Shown here piece after piece: positions 34,046 to 43,663 of a stretch of DNA of 64,000 bases. Origin of the DNA: Hymenobacter cellulosilyticus (lineage in GTDB: Bacteria > Bacteroidota > Bacteroidia > Cytophagales > Hymenobacteraceae). Every line of letters starts with the position of its first letter. Position 1 is the stretch's first letter. Location of the stretch: NCBI RefSeq assembly GCF_022919215.1, contig NZ_CP095046.1, positions 2,408,501-2,472,500 on the forward strand, in the 5' to 3' direction. The translations under genes were made by a program, and so were the position numbers. Under the pieces are notes generated by a model, which was not told the origin of the DNA, did not search any database, and saw nothing but the letters and a program-made list of their open reading frames with translations.

Positions 34046-36280
34046 ATGGAAAACCAATCCCCTGCTTTGCCCAGTGTCGGCCAGCCGCTGAGCCGCGTCG
34101 ATGGGCGCCTGAAAGTAACCGGGCAGGCCCGTTACGCCGCCGAGCATGCCGTGCCGGGCGTGGTGCACGGCGTACTGCTGACCAGCGCCATTGCCCGGGG
34201 CCGCATCAAAAGCCTGGACACTACGGCGGCCGAAAAAGCGCCGGGCGTGCTGGCTATTCTCACGCACCGCAACTCCCCCGGGGTGCCGGCTTACCAGGAT
34301 GCTCAGGCCAACAACAATCCGCGCCTGGCCGGGCGGGAAATCCGGGTGTTTCACGACGAGCAGATTCACTTCAGCAACCAGCCCGTGGCCCTGGCCATTG
34401 CCGACACCCTGGAGCGCGCCCAGCACGCGGCCACGCTGGTACTGGTGCAATACGAAGCCGCCCCGCCCGAAACCGACTTGGCGGCGCACGTGGGCCGGGC
34501 CATAAAGCCCCAGAAAGCCGACGACTTCCAGCGCGGGCAGCCCCGTGCCCACCAGCAGGCGCCAGTCCGCATCGAGCAGGAATACCGCACGCCGGTACAG
34601 GTGCACAACCCGCTGGAACCCCACGCCGCCATTGCCCGCTGGGACGCCGGCAAGCTGACGGTATACAACAAAACCCAGGCTCCGAAGCTGGCCCAGCAGG
34701 ACTTGATGCGCATGTTTAAGCTGCCCGAAACCAGCGTACAGGTGCATTCGCCGTTCGTGGGCGGGGCCTTTGGTGGGGCGTCGCGCATCTGGCCCCAGGA
34801 AGTAGCCGCCATTCTGGGGGCCAAGCTGGTGGGGCGGCCGGTGAAAGTAGCCCTGCGGCGGGACCAAATGTTCAATATGGTGGGCTACCGGCCGTATTCC
34901 ATCCAAAAAGTAGGACTGGGCGCCACGGCTACCGGGCAGCTGGTAGACATCACCCACGAGGCCTGGGGGCAGACGTCCCGGCACGAGGAATTTGCAGAGC
35001 GGATTCTGGACCCGACCAAGTCGGCCTACCGCTGCCCCAACCTGACGGCCACTTACCGCCTGGTGCCGCTGGACCTCAGCACCCCAGCCTGGACCCGCGG
35101 TCCGGGCGAGTCGAGCGGCTCGTTTGCCCTGGAGTCAGCGGTAGATGAGCTGGCCTATGCCCTGAAAATGGACCCGCTGGCGCTGCGGCTGCAGAACTTT
35201 GCCGAAACCGACCCCGCTACCGGCAAGCCCTGGAGCAGCAACCAACTGCGGCAGTGCTACGAGCGGGGCGCGGCCCGGTTTGGGTGGAATAAGCGGCCGG
35301 CGGCGCCCCGCAGCCTGCGGGACGGCGAGTGGCTGGTCGGGCAGGGCATGAGCATGGGAATCTACAAAGCTGAGCGGGCCAAAGCCGCGGCCCGGGTGCA
35401 GCTCTTTGCCGACGGCCGCCTGCTGGTGCAAGCCGCCACCGCCGACGCCGGCCCGGGCACCGGCACCATCATGACCCAGATTGCGGCCGACGCCAGCGGC
35501 GTACCGGCGGAGAATATCCGCTTCGAGCTGGGCGACTCCCTGCTGCCGCCGGCCCCGGGGCAGTTTGGCTCCCACACGGCCGCCTCGGTGGGTACGGCGG
35601 TACATGCGGCCTGCACGGCCCTGAAAGAGCAGCTGCTCACCCTGGCCCGCAGCGCGCCCGAGTGGCAGAACCGGCAGCTGCAGCCTCAGGAAGTGGTGGC
35701 CGACCGGAGCGCGGTGCGGCTGAAGCAAGATGCGCAGCAGCAGCTTTCGTACGTTGAGATTCTGCGTCAGCACAACCTGATGGGCCTCGACCTGACCCGG
35801 GAGGTGGCCCCGGGCCCCGAGCAGAAACAGTATGCGGGCAAGTCGTTTTGCGCCAACTTTGTGGAAGTGCGCGTGCATGAGCCTACCGGCACGGTGCGGA
35901 TTAGCCGGGTAGTATCGGCGCTGGATGTGGGCCGGGTCCTCAACCCCCAGACGGCCCGCAGCCAGGTGCACGGCTCGGTGGTGTGGGGCATTGGCATGGC
36001 CTTATTAGAAGAAGCCCGCCTCGACCACCGCTACGGCCGCTATGTGAATCCGCAACTGGCTGAGTACCATGTACCCGTCAACGCCGACGTGCCGGCCATT
36101 GACGAAATTTTCATCGACGAGCCCGACCTCCACCTCGACCCGATGGGCGCCAAGGGCCTGGGCGAAATCGGCATGATCGGCTTCGCGGCGGCCGTGGCCA
36201 ACGCCGTGTACCACGCCACCGGCCGCCGCATCCGGGAGCTGCCCATCACCCCCGACAAGCTGCTCGGCACGTTGGCCTAA
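34046..36280 (+). CDS. Xanthine dehydrogenase family protein, molybdopterin-binding subunit (YagR-type)
   Basis: The 744-residue protein is the large, molybdenum-cofactor-binding subunit of an aldehyde/xanthine oxidoreductase. Family motifs: SRVDGRLKVTGQARYAAE start, VGGAFGGASRIWPQEVAAIL for the cofactor dithiolene, and KGLGEIGMIGFAAAVANAV with the catalytic Glu near the C-terminus. The usual partners, a 2Fe-2S subunit (YagT) and a FAD subunit (YagS), are not upstream or downstream here, so partners must be encoded elsewhere or the gene is an orphan. Confidence 0.92.
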   Translation: MENQSPALPSVGQPLSRVDGRLKVTGQARYAAEHAVPGVVHGVLLTSAIARGRIKSLDTTAAEKAPGVLAILTHRNSPGVPAYQDAQANNNPRLAGREIRVFHDEQIHFSNQPVALAIADTLERAQHAATLVLVQYEAAPPETDLAAHVGRAIKPQKADDFQRGQPRAHQQAPVRIEQEYRTPVQVHNPLEPHAAIARWDAGKLTVYNKTQAPKLAQQDLMRMFKLPETSVQVHSPFVGGAFGGASRIWPQEVAAILGAKLVGRPVKVALRRDQMFNMVGYRPYSIQKVGLGATATGQLVDITHEAWGQTSRHEEFAERILDPTKSAYRCPNLTATYRLVPLDLSTPAWTRGPGESSGSFALESAVDELAYALKMDPLALRLQNFAETDPATGKPWSSNQLRQCYERGAARFGWNKRPAAPRSLRDGEWLVGQGMSMGIYKAERAKAAARVQLFADGRLLVQAATADAGPGTGTIMTQIAADASGVPAENIRFELGDSLLPPAPGQFGSHTAASVGTAVHAACTALKEQLLTLARSAPEWQNRQLQPQEVVADRSAVRLKQDAQQQLSYVEILRQHNLMGLDLTREVAPGPEQKQYAGKSFCANFVEVRVHEPTGTVRISRVVSALDVGRVLNPQTARSQVHGSVVWGIGMALLEEARLDHRYGRYVNPQLAEYHVPVNADVPAIDEIFIDEPDLHLDPMGAKGLGEIGMIGFAAAVANAVYHATGRRIRELPITPDKLLGTLA

Positions 36281-36406
36281 CCGGCTGGCGGCGCTAAGTG
36301 GGCGCTAATTTTCTTACTCTCGGCCCAACGTCAGCGGTGCCGTTACGTATGCTGCCAGATTAACCGGTTGCCAACCGCTACCGGCCGTGTCCCTAGTATC
36401 GTGCGC

Positions 36407-36820
36407 ATGCAAAAGCTTTCCTGTATTCTATTGGTCGATGATGATCCTATTACCAACTTTCTCAACCAGCGTTTGCTCGACGAACTAAAGCTGACCGAGA
36501 AGCTGCTCGTGGCCCTGAACGGGAAAGAGGCCATTACCCTGATTGAGGAGCACTGCGTGGACCGCCAGGGCTGCCCGGCCCTGATTCTGCTGGACGTGAA
36601 CATGCCCGTGATGAACGGGTTCGACTTTCTGGATGCCTACGCCCAGCTGCCCGTGGCGCAGCAGCACCCGAGCGTGGTTATCATGCTCACTACCTCCCTG
36701 CACCCGCGCGACGTGCAGCGGGTAGAGCAGCTCCAGATTGGCGGCTTTCTGAACAAGCCCCTGACCAAGGAAAAAGTAGATTCTATTCTGGCCCAGCATT
36801 TCGGCCAGCAAGCCGATTAG
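36407..36820 (+). CDS. Single-domain response regulator
   Basis: A 137-residue receiver domain without output domain. Phosphorylation-site features are the acidic trio in ILLVDDDPITNFLNQ, phospho-Asp in LILLDVNMPVMNGFDFL, switch Thr in IMLTTS and conserved Lys in GFLNKPLT. The ATG at 36407 gives a normal start. It probably acts as a phosphorelay shuttle or by protein contact; no histidine kinase is adjacent. Confidence 0.93.
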   Translation: MQKLSCILLVDDDPITNFLNQRLLDELKLTEKLLVALNGKEAITLIEEHCVDRQGCPALILLDVNMPVMNGFDFLDAYAQLPVAQQHPSVVIMLTTSLHPRDVQRVEQLQIGGFLNKPLTKEKVDSILAQHFGQQAD

Positions 36821-36950
36821 CGGGCAGTAGAAGGAGAGCGGTAAAAACCAACGGCAGGCAATATCTTGGGTAGGGCCGCCGGGCTGTTGCAACGTTTCGG
36901 GCGGCAAAGGTTTCTTTAGCAGTATATCAGCCCGCTTTTTCTGCTTCTCG

Positions 36951-38504
36951 ATGAACAAACTTCTTCTTTTAACCCTGGCCGGCGGCTTGCTGCTGCGGCC
37001 TGGCTACGCCCAGCAAACCGAAAAGCTGGACGTGGCAATGTTGGAAAAAATCAAGGATGAGGGCCTGAACCGCTCCAAGGTGATGGAAACGGCCTTTTAC
37101 CTGACCGACGTAACCGGGCCGCGCCTGGCCAACTCGGAAGGCCTGCAGCGGGCCAATGCCTGGACCAAGCAGCAACTCATTAGTTGGGGCCTGGTCAATG
37201 CCAACGTAGAGCCCTGGGGCACGTTTGGCCGCGGCTGGGACATTGACAAGTCGTACGTTGCCATGACGGCGCCCTACTACCACGCCATGATTGGCGCGCC
37301 CAAAGCCTGGACGCCTTCCACTACGGGCCCGGTCAAAAAGCAGGTGGTCGTGGTAAAAGCCGCCACCGAAGCCGACCTGGATGCCTACAAAGGCCGCCTG
37401 CGCGACAAAATCGTGCTGACGGAAGTAGCCACGCCGCCCAAAACTAGCTTTGAGCCCGATGCCCGCCGTTACACCGACGCCGAGCTGCAGAAGCTGACCG
37501 AAGCGCCGTCCGCAGCTCCCGCCTCGGCCGCCGATGCCGAGCGTCTGGCGGCCCGCCGGGCCCAGGCCACCCTGCGCGCCAAGATGGCCGACTTCTTTTT
37601 AAGCGAAGGAGCCGTGGCCGTGCTCAGCAGCCGTGGCGGCTCGGAAGGCACGTTCTTTACCAGCAACGGTGCGCCCTATGCCCCCGATGCCAAGCCCGTG
37701 CTGCCCGAAATGGAAATGGCTCCCGAGGACCAGCTGCGCCTGATTCGGCTGGCCGAAGCTGGTATTCCAGTGGAAATCGAGCTGGAAACCCGCACCCGCT
37801 TTCAAACCCAGGATTTGCAGGGCTACAACGTGGTGGCCGAAATTCCGGGCACCGACCGGAAGCTGAAAAGTGAGGTGGTCATGCTCGGCGGCCACCTCGA
37901 CTCCTGGCACGCAGCCAGCGGAGCTACCGACAATGCCGCCGGTTGCGCCATCATGATGGAAGCTGTCCGCATTCTGAAGGCCGCCGGCGTGCAGCCCCGC
38001 CGCACCATCCGCATTGCGCTCTGGGGCGAGGAAGAGCAGGGCCTGCACGGCTCCCGCAACTACGTGAAAAACCACTTTGCCGACCTGGCCACCATGCAGC
38101 TGCTACCCGACCACGCCAAGCTGGCCGCCTACTTCAACCTGGACAATGGCGCGGGCAAAATTCGGGGCATCTACACCCAGGGCAACGAGGCCGTGATGCC
38201 CATTTTCAGCCAGTGGCTCAAACCCCTGGCCGAGATGGGGGCTACCACCGTCACCAAGCGCAACACCGGCGGCACCGACCACCTCTCCTTCGACGCGGTG
38301 GGGCTGCCGGGCTTCCAGTTTATCCAGGACCCGCTCGACTACGGCACCCGCACCCACCACACCAACATGGACACCTACGAGCGGCTTCCGCCCAACGACC
38401 TCAAGCAGGCAGCCGTGGTGGTGGCTACCTTCGTTTACAACGCGGCCATGCGGGACCAGAAGCTGCCCCGCAAGCCCTTGCCCACTGCCAGTAAAGCTCA
38501 GTAA
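36951..38504 (+). CDS. M28 family metallopeptidase
   Basis: An exported dizinc aminopeptidase-like enzyme of 517 residues with signal peptide (KLLLLTLAGGLLLRPGYAQ). Metal ligands lie in MLGGHLDSWHAASGATDNAAG (His, Asp), LWGEEEQGLHGS (Glu-Glu) and YFNLDNGAGK (Asp), and THHTNMDTYE gives the last His. An Ala-rich insert (SAAPASAADAERLAARRAQ, residues ~184-202) sits in what is usually a PA-domain region. It likely digests peptides in the periplasm. Confidence 0.9.
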   Translation: MNKLLLLTLAGGLLLRPGYAQQTEKLDVAMLEKIKDEGLNRSKVMETAFYLTDVTGPRLANSEGLQRANAWTKQQLISWGLVNANVEPWGTFGRGWDIDKSYVAMTAPYYHAMIGAPKAWTPSTTGPVKKQVVVVKAATEADLDAYKGRLRDKIVLTEVATPPKTSFEPDARRYTDAELQKLTEAPSAAPASAADAERLAARRAQATLRAKMADFFLSEGAVAVLSSRGGSEGTFFTSNGAPYAPDAKPVLPEMEMAPEDQLRLIRLAEAGIPVEIELETRTRFQTQDLQGYNVVAEIPGTDRKLKSEVVMLGGHLDSWHAASGATDNAAGCAIMMEAVRILKAAGVQPRRTIRIALWGEEEQGLHGSRNYVKNHFADLATMQLLPDHAKLAAYFNLDNGAGKIRGIYTQGNEAVMPIFSQWLKPLAEMGATTVTKRNTGGTDHLSFDAVGLPGFQFIQDPLDYGTRTHHTNMDTYERLPPNDLKQAAVVVATFVYNAAMRDQKLPRKPLPTASKAQ

Positions 38505-38529
38505 GGCCCGCCACTTTCACCAGCCTGAC

Positions 38530-38562
38530 CAACGCCCCGCCAGCTCGTCTGCCGGGGCGTTG
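38530..38562. terminator. GC hairpin after the M28 peptidase gene
   Basis: CAACGCCCCG and CGGGGCGTTG form a 10-bp stem, 26 nt past the stop. It lacks a T tract, so termination may be weak. Confidence 0.55.
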
Positions 38563-38629
38563 CGCATTCTGACGGGGCCACTCTTTGCCGTTCGTCGCGT
38601 AGCTTAGGGGCCCGCCACCGCTGCTTTGT

Positions 38630-41371
38630 ATGAAACTTCCCGCCCGCCTTTTCCTTTCACTGCTTGCCTTAGGATCTTGCCAGGTGCATAAGAATACGTC
38701 TTCCAACTCCTCAGCAATTCCCGCTGCTGCCCCGGCCACCACCGCGCCCGTGTGGCAGTCGGCGGCCTACACCGTGTACCGCGACTCGGTGGTACAGGGC
38801 CCGCACGTGGCCCGGGCTCTTTCGCGCCGGGAGCTGACCTCCAACTACCGCAGCCCGGCCAACGCCTTTCAGAGTCCGCGCATCAGCTTTAAGTTCAGCC
38901 TCAACGGCAAGGACAACGAAATGCCGCCCGGTCAGGACCACGTGCTGGTAGCCCTGCCGGCGGCCGGCGGACAAACCCTGGAAACCCCAGTCATCGTCTT
39001 TGGGCAGCAGTACCTGGACAACACCGCGGTGCCCGCGGAAACGTACCTAGCACCCAACACCCCGCTCCGGATTCGGCTGGACCTGCGGCCCCTGCTGGCG
39101 GCCTTTCAGCAGCAGGGCTTCTTCCAGCTCTACAACGGGCAGAAGCTGTACAAGGACGACTTCAAGCACGTGTTTGTGGCCGGCAATGCGGCGCCCCTCA
39201 GCTGGGATTTCGACAACCTGATCAACAAGCCCGGGCTGGAGCTCAAGGACCCCGACGGCAACGGCATCTACGAAACCACGGTGGTGCTCAACGCCCATTC
39301 CGAGGAGAAAACCACCGCCGCGCACTGGCAAGCTTCCCTCGACGTAGCGGCTTTTCCCCAGCTCACCTCCGATTACCCGCTGCTCAACGCACTGTATAAC
39401 CTGGCCCTGGAGGAAGCCAAACGCGCCGTAGAGCCCGACGGCACCTTCCGCACCGGGCAGGAGTGGGCCGGCGTCTGGACCCGCGACATCAGCTACTCCA
39501 TCATCCTGGCCCAGGCCGCCCTGCAGCCCGAAGTAGCCAAAACCAGCCTGCTGCGCAAAGTCACGCCCGCCGGCCGCATTATTCAGGACACGGGCACGGG
39601 CGGAGCTTACCCGTGCTCCACCGACCGGATGATCTGGGCCGTGGCCGCCTGGGAAATTTACAAAACCACCGGCGACGAGGCCTGGCTGCGTAAAGTGTAC
39701 CCCATTATCAAGAACTCGATTGAGGATGACGTGCTGGTGGCTTACAACCCGCAAACCGGCTTGGTACGCGGCGAGTCGTCGTTTCTGGATTGGCGGGAGC
39801 AGACCTACCCGAAGTGGATGCAGCCGGTAGATATTTACCAGTCGGAAAGCCTGGGTACCAACGCCGTGCATTTTGAGGCCAACCAAGTGCTGGCGCAGAT
39901 GGCCGACCAGCTGGGCCAAGCCGACGTGGCCCAAACAGCCCGGAGCCGGGCGGCAAGCATCAAATTTGGCATCAATGAACACCTGTGGCTTGAAGAAAAA
40001 GGTTACTACGGGCAGTTTCGCTACGGCCGCGTGTACCAGCACTTGTCGCCCAAAGCCGAGGCCCTGGGTGAAGCCCTGACGGTGCTCTTTGGCGTGGCCG
40101 AAGGCAGCCGGCCCCAAACCGTCGTGGCCCGCACGCCGGTCATGGACTACGGCATTCCCTGCATTTACCCGCAGATTGCGGGCATTCCGCCCTACCACAA
40201 CAATGCCGTGTGGCCCTTTGTGCAAAGCTACTGGGGGCTAGCCGCGGCCAAGGTTGGCAACGAGGCATCCTTTCTGGAAAGCCTGATGGCCGTGGCCCGG
40301 CCGGCCGCTTTGTTTCTGACCAACAAGGAAAACTTTGTGGCCAGCAACGGCGACTTCAGCGGCACCCAGATCAACAGCAGCAATATGCTCTGGAGTCTTT
40401 CCGGCGCGCTGGGCCTAGTCTACAAGGGCTTGTTTGGTATGGACTTTCAGGCTGCCGGCCTCCGTTTCCAGCCGTTAGTGCCCCAAGCCCTGCAGGGCAC
40501 CCGCCGACTCACGGGCTTCCGCTACCGGGGCGCGGTGCTCAACATTGAAATGGTGGGATTTGGGCAGGGTATTAAAAGCATTACCCTCGACGAGCAGCCT
40601 CTGCCGGACGCCACGCTGCCGGCCACGCTCACCGGCTCCCACGACGTCCGCATTGAGTTGCCCAGCGTTGCGCTGGCAGCCTCCGCGCAAAACAAAGTGG
40701 CCCACCACGTGGCGCCTATGACCCCAGCCGTGCGCTATACCAACGGCCAATTAACCTGGGCTCCGGTGGAAGGCGCCCGAGCCTACCAGGTGCTACGCAA
40801 TGGTCAATTTGCGGCCCGCACCACCACCACCGAGTTTGCTGTGCCAGCCGCCAGCTGCTATGCCGAATACCAAGTGCTGGCCATTGATGCCCAAAACCAC
40901 GAGTCCTTCGCTAGTGAGCCCCTGGCTGTGGAAGCCGGGAAGCTTCAGCGCGTCTACGACCTGGGCACGGGCCGGTCGAAGTCCGGCAAGCCTTACCAGG
41001 GCTACACCGGCCAGGGTTTCGTGGAAATCAGCAAGACGCAGAACAAGACGCTGGCCGTGCCCGTCGTAGTGGCGGAGGCTGGCCTCTACGCCGTTGATTT
41101 TCGCTACGCCAACGGTAACGGGCCCATCAATACCAGCAACAAGTGCGCTATCCGGACCCTGCGCCGCGGCCGGCAGCTGCTGGGCACCGTGGTGCTGCCC
41201 CAGCGCGGGGTAGATGAATGGTCCGACTGGGGCTTTTCCAACCCTATACTAGTGCGCCTGGAAAAAGGGCTGCACCCGCTCACTCTCACTCTCGAAGCCG
41301 CCAATGAGAATATGAACGGGGAAGTCAACCAGGCTATGCTCGACTACCTGCGCCTGACCAGGATTGACTAA
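38630..41371 (+). CDS. Glycoside hydrolase lipoprotein (six-hairpin, debranching-enzyme-like)
   Basis: A 913-residue exported carbohydrate enzyme. The signal ends in LALGSC (lipobox, Cys ~17). The central part has (alpha/alpha)6-barrel features as in glycogen debranching enzymes and GH63-type hydrolases: VWTRDISYSIILAQAALQ with a likely acidic residue, SFLDWREQTYPKWMQ, IYPQIAGIPPYHNNAVWPF. The last ~200 residues are beta-sandwich-like (SGKPYQGYTGQGFVEISK), perhaps a carbohydrate-binding module. The exact family and sugar are not certain. Confidence 0.8.
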   Translation: MKLPARLFLSLLALGSCQVHKNTSSNSSAIPAAAPATTAPVWQSAAYTVYRDSVVQGPHVARALSRRELTSNYRSPANAFQSPRISFKFSLNGKDNEMPPGQDHVLVALPAAGGQTLETPVIVFGQQYLDNTAVPAETYLAPNTPLRIRLDLRPLLAAFQQQGFFQLYNGQKLYKDDFKHVFVAGNAAPLSWDFDNLINKPGLELKDPDGNGIYETTVVLNAHSEEKTTAAHWQASLDVAAFPQLTSDYPLLNALYNLALEEAKRAVEPDGTFRTGQEWAGVWTRDISYSIILAQAALQPEVAKTSLLRKVTPAGRIIQDTGTGGAYPCSTDRMIWAVAAWEIYKTTGDEAWLRKVYPIIKNSIEDDVLVAYNPQTGLVRGESSFLDWREQTYPKWMQPVDIYQSESLGTNAVHFEANQVLAQMADQLGQADVAQTARSRAASIKFGINEHLWLEEKGYYGQFRYGRVYQHLSPKAEALGEALTVLFGVAEGSRPQTVVARTPVMDYGIPCIYPQIAGIPPYHNNAVWPFVQSYWGLAAAKVGNEASFLESLMAVARPAALFLTNKENFVASNGDFSGTQINSSNMLWSLSGALGLVYKGLFGMDFQAAGLRFQPLVPQALQGTRRLTGFRYRGAVLNIEMVGFGQGIKSITLDEQPLPDATLPATLTGSHDVRIELPSVALAASAQNKVAHHVAPMTPAVRYTNGQLTWAPVEGARAYQVLRNGQFAARTTTTEFAVPAASCYAEYQVLAIDAQNHESFASEPLAVEAGKLQRVYDLGTGRSKSGKPYQGYTGQGFVEISKTQNKTLAVPVVVAEAGLYAVDFRYANGNGPINTSNKCAIRTLRRGRQLLGTVVLPQRGVDEWSDWGFSNPILVRLEKGLHPLTLTLEAANENMNGEVNQAMLDYLRLTRID

Positions 41372-41379
41372 AACGCAGT

Positions 41380-41417
41380 AACAATAAGGCCGGCAGGTAA
41401 CTGCCGGGCCTTATTGT
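41380..41417. terminator. Bidirectional terminator between the glycoside hydrolase and dienelactone hydrolase genes
   Basis: ACAATAAGGCCGGCAG and CTGCCGGGCCTTATTGT pair with a single bulged C and a 4-nt loop, between convergent genes. Confidence 0.75.
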
Positions 41418-41429
41418 TGGGCTTACTTG

Positions 41430-42285
41430 CTAGGAAAGCTTTTCCTTGAACAGGCGCAGCGTCCGGTCCCAGGCCAGCTTGGCGGCTTCGGCGTTGTAGC
41501 GGGCAGGGGAGGAGTCGTTATTGAAGGCGTGGTTAACTCCTTCGTAGATAAACTGCTCGTAGGGCACCTGAGCGGCCTTCAGGGCGGCCTCGTAGGCAGC
41601 GGCTCCGGCGTTTACCCGCTCATCGAGGCCGCCGTAATGCAGCATCACGGTGGCTTTTATCATGGGGACGTCCTCGGCCTTGGGCTGCATGCCGTAGTAC
41701 GCCACGGCCGCGTTTAGCCGGGAGTCGTGCACGGCCAGCTGGTTGGCCAAGGCTCCGCCCCAGCAAAAGCCTACGCAGCCGGTCTTGCCGTTGCTGTCGG
41801 GGCGGTTGCGCAGGTAGTTCAGGGCCCGCAGGTAGTTGCCCAGGTTCTGCTGAGCATCGAGCTTGCCAATCAGGGTGCGGCCCTCGTCCTCGTTGGCCGG
41901 CGTGCCCCAAACGGCGACAGGGCATCTACCCCAATGCCAAGTAGCCGGCCTTGGCCACGCGGCGCGTCACGTCCTTGATGTGGGGTGTCAGGCCGCGGTT
42001 TTCGTGAATCACCACCACTGCCCCGCGCTTTTTGCGGCCCTTGGGGCGGGCCAGGTAGCCCTTCATGGTGGAGGCATCCCCTGGCCAGCTTACTTCCTCG
42101 ATGACCAGGTCTTTGTCGGACTCCTCGATGGTAGCCGCCTCGGCATAGCCTGGGTCCAGCACCGACAGGGCCGTCATGGCTAGGGCCAGGCCACCGGTCA
42201 GCTTTACCAGCCGCTCCATAAACTCCATGCGGGTCAGGGGCTTGTGGGTATACTCGTCAAACAGGTTGATAATGCGCTGGTCCAT
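41430..42285 (-). CDS. Dienelactone hydrolase family protein, two frameshifts
   Basis: An alpha/beta-hydrolase of about 285 residues. A Tat-like or signal/anchor segment (LTGGLALAMTALSVLDPGYAEA) follows a polar start. Hydrolase motifs: nucleophile Cys in GFCWGG, Asp in LDERVNAGAAAYE, His in GVNHAFNND. The frame breaks twice, at CCCC 41929-41932 and 41905-41908; adding one base at each restores KAGYLALGVDALSPFGG then TPANEDEGRTLIGKLDAQQN. Both are likely consensus errors. Confidence 0.83.
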
Positions 42286-42373
42286 ACCAAGGAGAATGAG
42301 GGCGGGGAATTTTCAGGAAGATATGCAGAAGAAAGGGTTTAGTCCAGCTTCCCGGCCGTGCTGCTTGCCCCGC

Positions 42374-42407
42374 AAAAAAAGCCCAGCGGCCATTGGCCGC
42401 TGGGCTT
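42374..42407 (-). terminator. Terminator of the Kazal-type lipoprotein gene
   Basis: AGCCCAGCGGCC and GGCCGCTGGGCT form a strong stem, followed on the minus strand by TTTTTTT. It ends transcription of the gene stopping at 42434. Confidence 0.8.
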
Positions 42408-42433
42408 CGTGAGGACCGGTTTGGTACCGACTG

Positions 42434-42708
42434 CTAGTTGGCCTTCGTCGGGCAGGCACCGGGAGCATAGGAGCGCAACCCGGCTTTATCTGCTTCACAG
42501 GCGTTGGAGTACGTCTTGTTGTCGCAGCCGCACACGGGGGCATACTGGGCCGTGCAGCCCGCATCCGGGTTGACTTTAGCCGGGTCGATGCAGTCCGTCG
42601 GCCCCATCGGGCAGATAGCCAGATCTGGTTCCTTGGGGCTACTTCGGTGCGCTGGCAGGCGCTAACCAGGCCGGCGGCCAGGCTCAATACGAGTAAGGTG
42701 CGTTTCAT
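42434..42708 (-). CDS. Kazal-type protease inhibitor domain lipoprotein, one frameshift
   Basis: The reconstructed product has about 91 residues: type II signal LVLSLAAGLVSAC (Cys ~18), then CIDPAKVNPDAGCTAQY and APVCGCDNKTYSNACEADKA, the Kazal-like spacing of six Cys. The frame breaks at GGGG 42635-42638; one more base links APKEPDLAICPMG to the Kazal part. The paralogue at 43167 is intact and near-identical in layout. It may inhibit serine proteases outside the cell. Confidence 0.8.
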
Positions 42709-42783
42709 AGGGAATAAGTGCCAGGTGAAAGAATCTCTCTACTGGGAGTAGCTAGCCCGCCCACTGGTTGCATCCACTGGTTG

Positions 42784-43152
42784 TTATTCTTCCCGGTGCA
42801 CGGTATCCATTGAGAAAGCCGGCACGCAGATCGACCAGTACTCGCACTCGGCGTCGAAGGGGTTGGAGTAGCGCACCCGGGCCCCGGCCTTGATCAGCAG
42901 CGACTCGCCGGCGCCCAGCTCTATGGTGTCGCCGTCGACTTCGAAGCGCTTGCGACCCCGCACCACGATGGTAATTTCGTCGAACTGCGGGTTCTGGTGG
43001 GGCTCGCTCCACTGGGGCGGGGCCACCATGTGCGCCACGCTGTAGGCACCGGTCTGGGTGCTGGCCAGGCCGATGTGCTCCTCAATGAGCTTGCCGTCGG
43101 TGGTGGGGACGCGAAACGGGTTCTGCTGCCGGAAATACCGTTTTTCAGCCAT
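42784..43152 (-). CDS. Cupin domain-containing protein
   Basis: A 122-residue single-domain cupin. The first motif spans AHMVAPPQWSEPHQNPQFDEITIVVRGR (read in two parts around EPHQNP), with His and Glu ligands, and the second part is GAGESLLIKAGARVRYSNP, where the usual metal His is missing. Such proteins bind small ligands or act as mutases or oxygenases. It is flanked by two Kazal lipoprotein genes on the same strand, so the three may form one transcription unit. Confidence 0.85.
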   Translation of the reverse strand: MAEKRYFRQQNPFRVPTTDGKLIEEHIGLASTQTGAYSVAHMVAPPQWSEPHQNPQFDEITIVVRGRKRFEVDGDTIELGAGESLLIKAGARVRYSNPFDAECEYWSICVPAFSMDTVHREE

Positions 43153-43166
43153 AATTCGGGAAGTAG

Positions 43167-43412
43167 TTACTTGGTGGTAGAGCCCGGGCACTCGCCCTTG
43201 GTGAAGGACGTGACGCCCGCATTGGTGGCCGCGCAGGCGTTGCCGTAGGTTTTGCCGTCGCAGCCGCATACCGGGTCATACTGCATGGTGCACACGGCGT
43301 CGGTGCGGACTTTGGCCGGGTCGATACAGGCCGGGGTGCTGGCCGTGGGCGTGGCGCGGTTGCAGGCCAGCAAGGAGAAAAACAGCCCTACGGCTGCTGC
43401 AGATCGGAACAT
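43167..43412 (-). CDS. Kazal-type protease inhibitor domain lipoprotein
   Basis: An 81-residue lipoprotein: ATG at 43412 gives [17 protein letters not shown] (lipobox LLAC). The Kazal core is [20 protein letters not shown] and [18 protein letters not shown], with six Cys and the Tyr typical of Kazal loops. It probably inhibits proteases outside the membrane. It ends 15 bp before the cupin start. Confidence 0.87.
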   Translation of the reverse strand: MFRSAAAVGLFFSLLACNRATPTASTPACIDPAKVRTDAVCTMQYDPVCGCDGKTYGNACAATNAGVTSFTKGECPGSTTK

Positions 43413-43663
43413 GGTAAAAAGCTTAGGTGAGGATAATGCCTGAAACGAGGCCGGTGCAAATATGGGGCAGGAGAGTAGATATTTTACTTTGACTATTTTT
43501 AGCTTTGGCCCATAACCCGGTTGGCCGGGCTTCGTATAGGCAGGCAGACTGGCCCCAGAGCGGCTGAGCTTACGTTCCGTATGCCGCCCCTGCCGACTGC
43601 CTAACCCGCACGAACTAGTCCGACCAACCACTGTTCATTTGTTCACCCATTCTCTCTAACACC

